Positions 16,331-23,915 of a stretch of 64,000 nt of DNA are shown here, piece by piece; positions within the stretch are counted from its first letter, which is position 1, and every line of letters starts with the position of its first letter. The DNA lies in contig JAQUCP010000005.1 in NCBI GenBank assembly GCA_028686135.1, positions 62,001 through 126,000 on the forward strand, read 5' to 3'. The stretch comes from UBA12481 sp012523435. GTDB lineage: Bacteria > Bacteroidota > Bacteroidia > Bacteroidales > UBA12481. A program made the position numbers and the translations under genes. The notes under the pieces are model-generated. The model searched no databases. It saw only the letters and a list, made by a program, of their open reading frames with translations, and was not told the DNA's origin.

Positions 16331-17518
16331 TTAAATAAAGTCGATGTGGATCCCGAGCAGGAATTTCCGCTCCAGCACCCGGGCAATCCGCTTAATTACG
16401 GTTCTTCGAATTTCGAGTTCCACTGGTAGGCTTGGATCCTGATGAGCAATATTGATCCGGGTCCCTACGATGAAATGAACCTCATCGGACTGTAAAATCA
16501 TCTTGACGATCTCGTCGGCTGGGCCCTTTCCCAGGCGCATGTTTTCGGTGTACTGATCGAGGATTTTGGATACCTTGCTAAGGGTTAAGATACCTTCGGT
16601 GATCAGATCTACCCCTTCCATAGAAGAGGTAGGAGGTAATTCGGGATCCGTAAAATCAAACGAGTCGATAATTTTTGCTTTCCATTCTCTAGCGATTATG
16701 TCGGCCGTGGTAGCTCCACATAGCACCTTTCGGCCATCAAATTTCTTCACCTGCTCCGCCAAGATGGTGTCCTGCTCCTGAGCATATGGAGGGCCGGAAC
16801 AGATCAATAGTTTTCTGGGTTCGCGGAAATAGATAGCAACACAGGAAGTGTCATCCTGTGGGTGGTTTCGGTCATTTTGAACCGCCATATTGACGAGCCT
16901 GGTAGCCATCTTCCGGGCTGAAATCGCTGGATCACGATTAATCAAATCGCGAATTTGGGCCGAAGCATTGTCTCGTCCCCAACCAAACGGGTAGGCCGTA
17001 AATCCCATGCCTGATTGAGCTACTCCATCCGTGCAAAGGATTATTCGATCCTCTTTTCTTGCTGTAAATGAGCAGGTTAGGATTTCTTTCCCGATATGTT
17101 TTTCAGAATTCATCACGATGCAGGTCCATTCTGGTTCCAAGGGTTGGCGACCCCGGTAAATCATGGCGTGGGGGTTATCATACTCCAAGATACGGGTTAG
17201 GCCTTCATCGTGGATGTCAATTACGGTAAACGTGGAGTAGGAAATCTTTCGCTCAGAACAGACAGGTAGGGTGTTCATGATGATTTCGGCAATCTTTTCT
17301 ACCTCTTTGTGTTCTTTGGTGAAGTTGAGAGCCATGGTGGCAGTGAGGGTCGCGAGCATATTGGCTTTTACTCCATGGCCCATACCGTCCGACAGGACGA
17401 TAATGGTTCTGTTCTCCTCCGGAATTCGCTGACTGAGAAAGACATCTCCGCAAATGCGTTCGCCATCCTGACTTCTCTGCTGGCAATTGACCTCAATATG
17501 GAAATTCTCTCCGCTCAT
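16331..17518 (-). CDS. SpoIIE/PP2C-type serine phosphatase
   Basis: A 395-residue protein. The N-terminal half has the PP2C-like metal motifs VLSDGMGHG (Asp44), CTDGVAQSG and DDTSCVAIYF, the SpoIIE pattern. The C-terminal third (from about residue 235) is not recognised. SpoIIE phosphatases dephosphorylate anti-anti-sigma proteins or other phosphoserines. Its start overlaps the stop of the sensory hydrogenase by one base (TAATG), so phosphatase activity is likely controlled by that sensor. PP2C-type phosphatases beside PAS-type sensory hydrogenases are a known arrangement. The matching kinase could be the RsbW-like protein at 8380; this is inference. Confidence 0.88.
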   Translation of the reverse strand: MSGENFHIEVNCQQRSQDGERICGDVFLSQRIPEENRTIIVLSDGMGHGVKANMLATLTATMALNFTKEHKEVEKIAEIIMNTLPVCSERKISYSTFTVIDIHDEGLTRILEYDNPHAMIYRGRQPLEPEWTCIVMNSEKHIGKEILTCSFTARKEDRIILCTDGVAQSGMGFTAYPFGWGRDNASAQIRDLINRDPAISARKMATRLVNMAVQNDRNHPQDDTSCVAIYFREPRKLLICSGPPYAQEQDTILAEQVKKFDGRKVLCGATTADIIAREWKAKIIDSFDFTDPELPPTSSMEGVDLITEGILTLSKVSKILDQYTENMRLGKGPADEIVKMILQSDEVHFIVGTRINIAHQDPSLPVELEIRRTVIKRIARVLERKFLLGIHIDFI

Positions 17519-19407
17519 TATTTTTCTCCCGAATGGTAGTATTCGATGATAGAATTGAGCATTCTCTCCGTTTCGGAGGCCCCTTCACCTAGGAGGAATC
17601 CGATTTTTTGGACCATTTCCAGGTTTTTATCGATGACTTCAGTAACCCGTTTGATCACTTCTTCGCGCTGAACCTCAGGCGAAGATAGATCCCGGACAAT
17701 GATTCCGACGATTGAATTCTTCTTCACGGGGAAAACGGAAATATTGAAAATACGGTCATCGAACCGGATATCACGGTGAGTAACCTCCTGATCGTTCTGG
17801 AGGGTAAACGTGATCAGGGTACTCATGGGTGCTGGAACCAAGCTCCTGATATCTGCTCCTTTCAGTCCTGGAATTACCTCATTGATGGCGGCAATCTCAT
17901 CGCCAAACAGATCAATAAATGTTCTATTGGCCTGAATAATCCGATGTTGGTCGTTGACAATGATTACCCCTGATGGGATTTTTTGAATGACAGCCGCCAG
18001 GGTTTCGGAGAACTCATGGGCCATCTCCTTCTCTTCGCGGGTTTGCTTCTCAGATTCTTGCAGTGCTTTCTGCGTTTTGGCCAGTTGCTCATTGGCTGAA
18101 CGGAGCGATCGGATATATTCCTGTCTGTTTTTGGTGCCATAAAGATGACACATCTCTGTTTTTGCCAACCCTTGAGCGACTGCAATGGCGAACTCACGGC
18201 ACGATTTATACCCACAGGCCATGCAGCCACGGTCGATTCTATCGTCTCCGGATTTCCCAATTAAATTGAGAATATCTTTGATTTCAGCTTCGTCTGGAAT
18301 TGGGAGTACTTGATTATCAGGCTTAAAAGTTCTTTCGATTGCTAAATTTTTGTAGGGAGCCAGAGCCTTTTCCCAATCTTCCTCCCCATACAACTGGGAT
18401 CGTTTCCGGGCATATTCAGTTACCAAGGTATTTCTTCGAAACTTATGGCCGCCCGCCGACATTCCCGGTCCCATAATACAACCTTCGCAGTAAAACAGAT
18501 CGAGATGCTTACGAATATCATAGGAAGAGGCAAATTCATCCATAGCCTCCAGCATATTTTGCCGTCCATCGGTTGAAAGACATCTTCCGGAAATCAGGTT
18601 TTCATCCAGTCCGGCAGGTCCAAGGAAACCCCTGGTTAGCGGAAAGAGAGTTCCTGTTCGACCTGCGGGAGGGTCAAACTCCGAAAACTCAACCATGCTT
18701 TCATTTAATTTCTTGTACTTAAAGAGCTCGCGGAGCTCATTAAAATTGATGACTGCATCAATCGTGGAATCCTCTGGCAGGGTTTCGATATCCAGATGGC
18801 TGGCTAAACAGGGGTTAACCAACACGATCCGGCATCCGTTTGGATGAAGTGAGTGAATAATTTTGGCAGTTACCCCGGCAGGTGTTAATACCGGTATGAG
18901 GTTCTCCGTATGTTGTGGATAGTACTTTTCAATAAAGGCAATTACTGCCGGGCACTTGGACGAGATCCGGTACTTTCCCTTGAAGTTACTCATGATCTCT
19001 ACATGCTGACCGGCTGCCAGTTCAACTCCGAAAGATAGATCGTAAACTCCATCAAAGCCTAAAGTCCGGATCATCCCAACAAAATTTCGGTAATCGGTTA
19101 TGTCCGGGAATTCACCAGAAATGCTCGGATCAATAATGGCCATGGTTGCTTCTTCACTCTCTAGATAACCTTTGACCTTTTCCAGATGGGACCGAATCCG
19201 GATTGCATGGGTAGGGCAGGCAGTATAACAGCTGCCACAGGCAATACAACGCTCCGGAATAATTCGGACATGATCGACATTAGCTTTGACTTCAATTGCT
19301 TTTACAGGACATTCCCGAACACAGGCGTAGCACAATTTGCATTCGGATGGTTCTACCCGGATCACTGGGTCGGGGTTGCTTTGTTTCCTGATCTGCTGAT
19401 CTTTCAT
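17518..19407 (-). CDS. hydS: PAS-containing sensory [FeFe]-hydrogenase (group C type)
   Basis: A 629-residue protein. Domains are: 2x[4Fe-4S] (Cys23-34, CIACGSCYTACP about 54-64); hydrogenase-like domain with L1 SSKCPAV (Cys152), L2 NPCLASH (Cys200), L3 FYCEGCIMGPG (Cys307, Cys310); Fe-S domain (Cys395, 398, 403, 420); a helical linker about 430-465; and a PAS domain about 467-580. This matches the HydS architecture known from sensory [FeFe]-hydrogenases. The proton-relay Cys of L1 is Lys, L2 lacks its lysine pair, and L3 has C-x2-C rather than C-x3-C. It lies between a [2Fe-2S] ferredoxin gene and a phosphatase gene in one operon, so it probably reports H2 or ferredoxin redox state to the phosphatase. 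Confidence 0.88.
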   Translation of the reverse strand: MKDQQIRKQSNPDPVIRVEPSECKLCYACVRECPVKAIEVKANVDHVRIIPERCIACGSCYTACPTHAIRIRSHLEKVKGYLESEEATMAIIDPSISGEFPDITDYRNFVGMIRTLGFDGVYDLSFGVELAAGQHVEIMSNFKGKYRISSKCPAVIAFIEKYYPQHTENLIPVLTPAGVTAKIIHSLHPNGCRIVLVNPCLASHLDIETLPEDSTIDAVINFNELRELFKYKKLNESMVEFSEFDPPAGRTGTLFPLTRGFLGPAGLDENLISGRCLSTDGRQNMLEAMDEFASSYDIRKHLDLFYCEGCIMGPGMSAGGHKFRRNTLVTEYARKRSQLYGEEDWEKALAPYKNLAIERTFKPDNQVLPIPDEAEIKDILNLIGKSGDDRIDRGCMACGYKSCREFAIAVAQGLAKTEMCHLYGTKNRQEYIRSLRSANEQLAKTQKALQESEKQTREEKEMAHEFSETLAAVIQKIPSGVIIVNDQHRIIQANRTFIDLFGDEIAAINEVIPGLKGADIRSLVPAPMSTLITFTLQNDQEVTHRDIRFDDRIFNISVFPVKKNSIVGIIVRDLSSPEVQREEVIKRVTEVIDKNLEMVQKIGFLLGEGASETERMLNSIIEYYHSGEK

Positions 19408-19655
19408 AATCCGAAATAGTCCTTTAAAATTACTTGAACCTTATCTTCATCAATACCTTGGTAAAGCGTATCACCAATTTTCATGTGTGGCCCCATCATG
19501 CACTCCCCAAAACAGTGAGCCCCATGAAAAAAAACCCGGTCCTCAAGCTGATTCTCTTCCAGAAATTTGCGGATAACTTGGACAAGCTTACGATTCCCGC
19601 GGGCAAAACAGGAACTGCCCAGGCAAATGACGATGTCCGTCTTGTGTGATTCCAT
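19404..19655 (-). CDS. Small thioredoxin-like [2Fe-2S] ferredoxin
   Basis: An 83-residue protein with the full ligand pattern CLGSSC (C-x4-C) and CFGEC (C-x3-C). It resembles the free-standing thioredoxin-like ferredoxin encoded near sensory hydrogenases in other anaerobes. The ATG at 19655 was chosen over an upstream in-frame TTG at 19691, since the family begins just before the first Cys; a GAGAGGG run directly precedes the ATG. The stop overlaps the next gene as ATGA. It probably hands electrons to the sensory hydrogenase. Confidence 0.85.
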   Translation of the reverse strand: MESHKTDIVICLGSSCFARGNRKLVQVIRKFLEENQLEDRVFFHGAHCFGECMMGPHMKIGDTLYQGIDEDKVQVILKDYFGL

Positions 19656-19751
19656 CCCTCTCTTTTGTATCTGCTGTTCCAAAATTAACAAATATCAATT
19701 GGCTATTAGGAATTCAGACGAAAAAGTTTTAAAATTTGCAGTATTGCTAAA

Positions 19752-19769
19752 TTGTTATCCTTTTAACAA
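19752..19769. promoter_or_regulatory. Rex operator between the divergent sensor operons
   Basis: TTGTTA-TCCTTT-TAACAA is a full Rex consensus match, extended by a flanking A/T pair to 7+7 bases (19751-19770). It lies 20 bases before the plus-strand start at 19790 and 96 bases from the minus-strand start at 19655, so it may control both. No exact TTTG/TANNTTTG promoter was found; TTTG at 19735 is the only candidate element. The plus operon ends with rex, implying autoregulation. Confidence 0.8.
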
Positions 19770-19789
19770 TGTTTTTTGTTTAACAGAAG

Positions 19790-20248
19790 ATGGATGATAT
19801 TACCTCAATTTTGAGCAAGTATCCAGAGGGGGTTACAGAAAACCTCATTCCTGTTTTACAGGAGATACAAGACTCCACGAGTTACCTGAATGGAGAGATT
19901 GTTCAGGCAGTGGCCGCATATTTGAAAATCCCTGCGGTGAAAATCTACAGTGTAGCAACGTTCTACAATGAGTTCCGATTCAACCCGGGAGGGCACTATC
20001 ATATACAGGTTTGTCAGGGAACTGGTTGTCTCTTAGATGGTAGTGAGCAGATACGCAGAGAGTTGATGCGTCTTTTGGAAATTGGACCTGGCGAAATTAC
20101 CCGGGATGGTTGGTTCAGCCTGGAATGGGTTCCCTGTCTTGGTGTCTGTCAGGAAGCACCGGTGATATCCATTAATGGCAAGATTATCACCAATATGACT
20201 CCTGCTAAAGTAAAAGAGGTGATTGCCCAATACCGAAAATCGAGATAG
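19790..20248 (+). CDS. NuoE-like [2Fe-2S] subunit of a third, degenerate hydrogenase-like complex
   Basis: A 152-residue NuoE homologue with intact ligands CQGTGC (C-x4-C) and PCLGVC (C-x3-C) after the helical domain (IVQAVAAYLKIPAVKIYSVATFYNEF). It should carry a functional [2Fe-2S] cluster. It is the first gene of a seven-gene operon that continues with a diverged NuoF-like protein, a diverged HydA-like protein, a sensor kinase, two receiver proteins and rex. The ATG at 19790 lies just after the Rex operator; no Shine-Dalgarno site is evident. Confidence 0.88.
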   Translation: MDDITSILSKYPEGVTENLIPVLQEIQDSTSYLNGEIVQAVAAYLKIPAVKIYSVATFYNEFRFNPGGHYHIQVCQGTGCLLDGSEQIRRELMRLLEIGPGEITRDGWFSLEWVPCLGVCQEAPVISINGKIITNMTPAKVKEVIAQYRKSR

Positions 20249-20249
20249 T

Positions 20250-22199
20250 ATGATTCAGGAGATGACCAATAGGATCAACCCCCGTGAGCTGCAGGAAATC
20301 CTGTTGCTGGAAAAGCCGGAGCTCAATCAGGAGCAACAAGCAATGATTCGGTTTCTCCGCCGGGAGCGTATTTCACGCCCGGCTGTTTTTCTGGATGTGA
20401 CCTCCCCATCGGTTATTTATGGAATTGATCAGTTTAAAGTGGCAGTAAAGGAGTGGGGTGAAAACAATGCTCTCGATGTGGATGTTGTTGAGACCGGCAG
20501 CTTGGGATTGATCTCGGCTGAACCAGTGATTGGAATTCAGATTCCGGGAAGAGCAAGGCTGTATTATGGTCAGATAACTCCTCTCAAGCTACCCAGTATT
20601 CTGGATGCTGTTGTACGTCAGGTAGTTCCAGAGGAAAACCTGATTGGCCAAATGTTGATGGCAAGTCAGCAGCCATGGGAGGGCATTCCTTTCTGGGATC
20701 AACATCCCTTTTTCAAGGGCCAGACCAGATATCTAATGAATTTGTGCGGAGTGATAGATCCCTGTTCAGCATCAGAGTACATTGCCTGGGGCGGTTATCA
20801 GGCTTTTGCTAAAAGCCTTAGGTATTATACTTCCCAGGAATTGTTAAAATTAATTGAGGAGAGTAATCTGCGTGGAAGATCAGGTTCAGGTTTCCTGGCT
20901 GCGACAAAATGGCTGAAAGTTGCGAACACTCCCTCGGATAAGCGTTATGTGCTTTGCAATGCCGACGAAAGTGACCCGGGTGGTTATATGCACCGGATCC
21001 TGATGGAAAGCAACCCACATTTGATTATCGAAGGTATCATGCTGGCTGCGTACATTACCGGATCAGGCCAAGCGATTATCTATACCCGGTCGCGCTACCC
21101 AATGGCGGTTAAACGACTCCAGAAAGCATTACAGGAAGCCAGAAGTGCCGGATTGCTTGGTTCTGATATTCTGAAGAGCGGGTTTTCATTGGATATCCAA
21201 CTGAAGAGAGGCCCAGGTGCTTACGTATGTGGCGAGGAGACAGCCATCCTTTCTAGTCTGGAGGGGAAAAGGGGAATGCCTCAAAACAGACCTCCTTATC
21301 CTGCTACCCAAGGATTATTTGACAAACCTACTCTAGTGCATAATGTGGAGACCCTGGCACAGGTCCCTCTCATCATTCGAAATGGTCCAGAGTGGTATAA
21401 AAAGACCGGAACAGCCGAGTCAAGCGGTACAAAATTATTTAGCCTCTCTGGAAGAATCAGCAGATTGGGAGTGGTGGAGGTGCCGTTTGGTACTCCACTG
21501 AAAACATTAGTGAATGATTTCGGTGGAGGTGTGAGGAATGGACAACCCTTAAAAGCACTGCTTCTTGGAGGTCCATCTGGAAAATTCGTAACCGCTACCC
21601 AAATAGATACACCAATTGATTTCGAGCACTTTGAAGAGGAAGACCTCGTCATGGGCTCGGGTAGCTTAGTTGTCCTTGACGAGGGTTGCTGTCCAATAAA
21701 CTTGATGAAAAATCTCATGGATTTTAACCACCAGGAGAGTTGTGGGAAATGTATCCCTTGCCGGGATGGGACCAAAAGAGTGCTTAGCATCCTGAAATCA
21801 GTGACAACCCGACCGGCAAATCAGGAGAAATTTGATGCGCTGGAACGCTTCAGAGGCATCACCCGAATAGAGGAACTGGCCGAAGTGATGAAGTCGACCT
21901 CCCTGTGTGGGCTTGGGAAAACAGCTGCTAACCCGGTGATTAGCGGCATGAAGTTGTTTAGAGAAGAGATGGAGGAGCATGTCTTCGACCGGATCTGCCG
22001 CGCAGGGGTTTGCCGTAACCTCCGATCGTTCCGGATCGATCCGGTTAACTGCACAGGGTGCAATATCTGTATGATCAAATGCCCCGAAAACGCTATCATT
22101 GGATCTCCTCACAAAGTCCACATCATCATGGAGGATATCTGTAGTGGATGCGGGAAATGCTATGAAGTCTGTAAGTTTAATGCTATACGGGTTTTGTAA
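20250..22199 (+). CDS. Diverged NuoF-like subunit lacking N-terminal cluster cysteines
   Basis: A 649-residue protein (ATG 20250, one base after the preceding stop). The N-terminal thioredoxin-like domain contains no Cys, so its [2Fe-2S] cluster is lost. The flavin/NADH core is altered: GRSGSGFLAATKW replaces GRGGGGFPTGLKW, and NADESDPGGYMHR replaces NADEGDPGAFMDR. GAYVCGEETAI, the [4Fe-4S] site CGKCIPCRDG with CGLG, and the C-terminal 2x[4Fe-4S] domain (CTGCNICMIKC, CSGCGKCYEVC) remain. It may bind flavin or NAD differently from the catalytic paralogue at 12183. Together with the neighbouring NuoE- and HydA-like proteins it appears to form a modified HydABC complex. Confidence 0.85.
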   Translation: MIQEMTNRINPRELQEILLLEKPELNQEQQAMIRFLRRERISRPAVFLDVTSPSVIYGIDQFKVAVKEWGENNALDVDVVETGSLGLISAEPVIGIQIPGRARLYYGQITPLKLPSILDAVVRQVVPEENLIGQMLMASQQPWEGIPFWDQHPFFKGQTRYLMNLCGVIDPCSASEYIAWGGYQAFAKSLRYYTSQELLKLIEESNLRGRSGSGFLAATKWLKVANTPSDKRYVLCNADESDPGGYMHRILMESNPHLIIEGIMLAAYITGSGQAIIYTRSRYPMAVKRLQKALQEARSAGLLGSDILKSGFSLDIQLKRGPGAYVCGEETAILSSLEGKRGMPQNRPPYPATQGLFDKPTLVHNVETLAQVPLIIRNGPEWYKKTGTAESSGTKLFSLSGRISRLGVVEVPFGTPLKTLVNDFGGGVRNGQPLKALLLGGPSGKFVTATQIDTPIDFEHFEEEDLVMGSGSLVVLDEGCCPINLMKNLMDFNHQESCGKCIPCRDGTKRVLSILKSVTTRPANQEKFDALERFRGITRIEELAEVMKSTSLCGLGKTAANPVISGMKLFREEMEEHVFDRICRAGVCRNLRSFRIDPVNCTGCNICMIKCPENAIIGSPHKVHIIMEDICSGCGKCYEVCKFNAIRVL

Positions 22200-22209
22200 T
22201 CAGTAGCTT

Positions 22210-23907
22210 ATGATAATCGAAATTGATGTTAACGGTCGCAAGATAAAAGCCCGAAAGGGAGAACGGATCCTGGATGCTCTAAAGGCCAACGGAATCCGGG
22301 TTCCTACCCTCTGTAATATGGATGGTTTTAAACCAACGGGATCCTGCCGGATCTGCGTGGTTGAGGTGGAAGGCCGACCCGATTTGGTGCCTGCCTGTTC
22401 TTATCCGGTGGAAGAATGGATGGTTCTGTACACCCATTCACCCCGTGTGATCCAGGCCAGGCGAACTATCCTGGAACTGTTGCTGGCAGAGCATCCAGAG
22501 GGATGCCTTACCTGCGATAGAAACCGTGGTTGCGAATTGCAGGAGCTGGCTGATGAACTGAATATCTCCTGCCAAAATCTGTCGCATGTTCAGGTTAGTA
22601 AAAGAATTGATAATACTAGCAGGGCCCTGATCAGGGATAATGCTAAATGTATCCTGTGTGGACGATGTATCCGTATTTGCGAAGAACAACAGGCAGTTGC
22701 AGCTATAGATTTTCTTCATCGTGGAAGCCGAATCGAAGTGGGAACGGTATTGGATAAAGGCCTGAGTTATAGTTCTTGCGTTAATTGTGGCCAGTGTATC
22801 CTCGTGTGCCCAACAGGAGCTCTTAAAGAGCGAAACCATATGAATGATGTGGTCAGATCATTGCATGATCCCGAATTACTCACCATCGGTCTGGTGGATC
22901 CTGCTGTCATGGCTTCGGCTGGAGAGCATTTCCGGAGTAAAGGTGGTAAAGAGTTGCGAACTAGCCTCTTTTCCGCTTTGAAGCGCGCCGGATTCAACCG
23001 TGTTTATGAGAATCACTGGGGATTGGAAAAAGAGGCTACAATCTTGACAAACAAATTCTTACAGCAGATTGATGCGAACTCCCAGAAGCCAATGTTTCTG
23101 TCATCCTGCCCCTCTTTTGTTCAATATGTCATTCAGAGTCAATCGGATCTGATCCCACTACTGGCCCCGGTTAAGCCAGCACGTCAGTTAATGCCAATGC
23201 TCCTTCGAAAACAAATTTCAGCAGAAACCGGATGGCCTGAATCTAGAATTGTGGTGGTGTACCTTACTGCCTGCATCGCAGCAAAACCCGAAGCTCACAC
23301 CAGTATCGGACCGGGCAGTGATGGATATGGGCCCGATCATGTCTTGTCCATCCGTGAAATGTACCGGGTCATTCGACTCCTCGGGATAAACATTGATAAA
23401 CTCGGAGTCGAAATGCTTCCGGATGAATTTGGTGGGAATGCCCGCTCGGGATACCTTCCTGCCCTTTCAGGTGGAATGACCGAAGCTATTATCCGAATTC
23501 TTCAATCAGATGCTTCCGAAACTTCGTTGCCAGGAGGACGCCCAGCCCGACTCCGAGGTACCCGTGAAATCAGGGAGTTTTCGGTTCAGGCAAAAGGGAG
23601 AACCTTTCAAATGGCTTCTATCAGCGGATTGACAAATTTTAAAAATTGGTACCAAGATGTTCTAGATAAAAATCGACACTTCGACCTGATTGAAGTGATG
23701 GCTTGCCCGGGAGGATGCATTAACGGTGGAGGTCAACCGATAGCTGGTCCCCATACCGATATTAAAAGCCGGGCAAAAATGGTTTTTGAGCTTGATAATC
23801 TGTATTCTGGTATTTCACCGTCAGAAGATCTGCCACTGCCCCCTGGCCTGGAATTGCCTCTGCAAGCTACACTTGCCACCTTTCTGCCTCGTGAAATCAT
23901 AAAATAG
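22210..23907 (+). CDS. HydA-like protein with altered H-cluster pocket
   Basis: A 565-residue protein with the full HydA layout: [2Fe-2S] domain (LCNMDGF, CRICVVE), His-Cys segment (HPEGCLTCDRNRGC), two [4Fe-4S] motifs (CILCGRCIRIC, CVNCGQCILVC) and an H-domain. The four H-cluster [4Fe-4S] ligands are kept at Cys300, Cys355, Cys499 and Cys503, the same numbers as in Clostridium pasteurianus HydA1. However, L1 is SSCPSF, so the proton-relay Cys299 position is Ser, and L2 is TACIAAKPE, so the Lys358 position is Ala. L3 EVMACPGGCINGGGQP is canonical. It may bind an H-cluster but turn over slowly or sense. Operon position before a sensor kinase favours a sensory or regulatory role; this is inference. 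Confidence 0.85.
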   Translation: MIIEIDVNGRKIKARKGERILDALKANGIRVPTLCNMDGFKPTGSCRICVVEVEGRPDLVPACSYPVEEWMVLYTHSPRVIQARRTILELLLAEHPEGCLTCDRNRGCELQELADELNISCQNLSHVQVSKRIDNTSRALIRDNAKCILCGRCIRICEEQQAVAAIDFLHRGSRIEVGTVLDKGLSYSSCVNCGQCILVCPTGALKERNHMNDVVRSLHDPELLTIGLVDPAVMASAGEHFRSKGGKELRTSLFSALKRAGFNRVYENHWGLEKEATILTNKFLQQIDANSQKPMFLSSCPSFVQYVIQSQSDLIPLLAPVKPARQLMPMLLRKQISAETGWPESRIVVVYLTACIAAKPEAHTSIGPGSDGYGPDHVLSIREMYRVIRLLGINIDKLGVEMLPDEFGGNARSGYLPALSGGMTEAIIRILQSDASETSLPGGRPARLRGTREIREFSVQAKGRTFQMASISGLTNFKNWYQDVLDKNRHFDLIEVMACPGGCINGGGQPIAGPHTDIKSRAKMVFELDNLYSGISPSEDLPLPPGLELPLQATLATFLPREIIK

Positions 23908-23915
23908 CCAGCCAA

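Noticed and set aside
4335..22199. NuoE/NuoF genes as respiratory complex I
   Set aside because: No other nuo genes occur, and each NuoE/NuoF pair is followed or flanked by a HydA-type gene, so they are hydrogenase diaphorase subunits.
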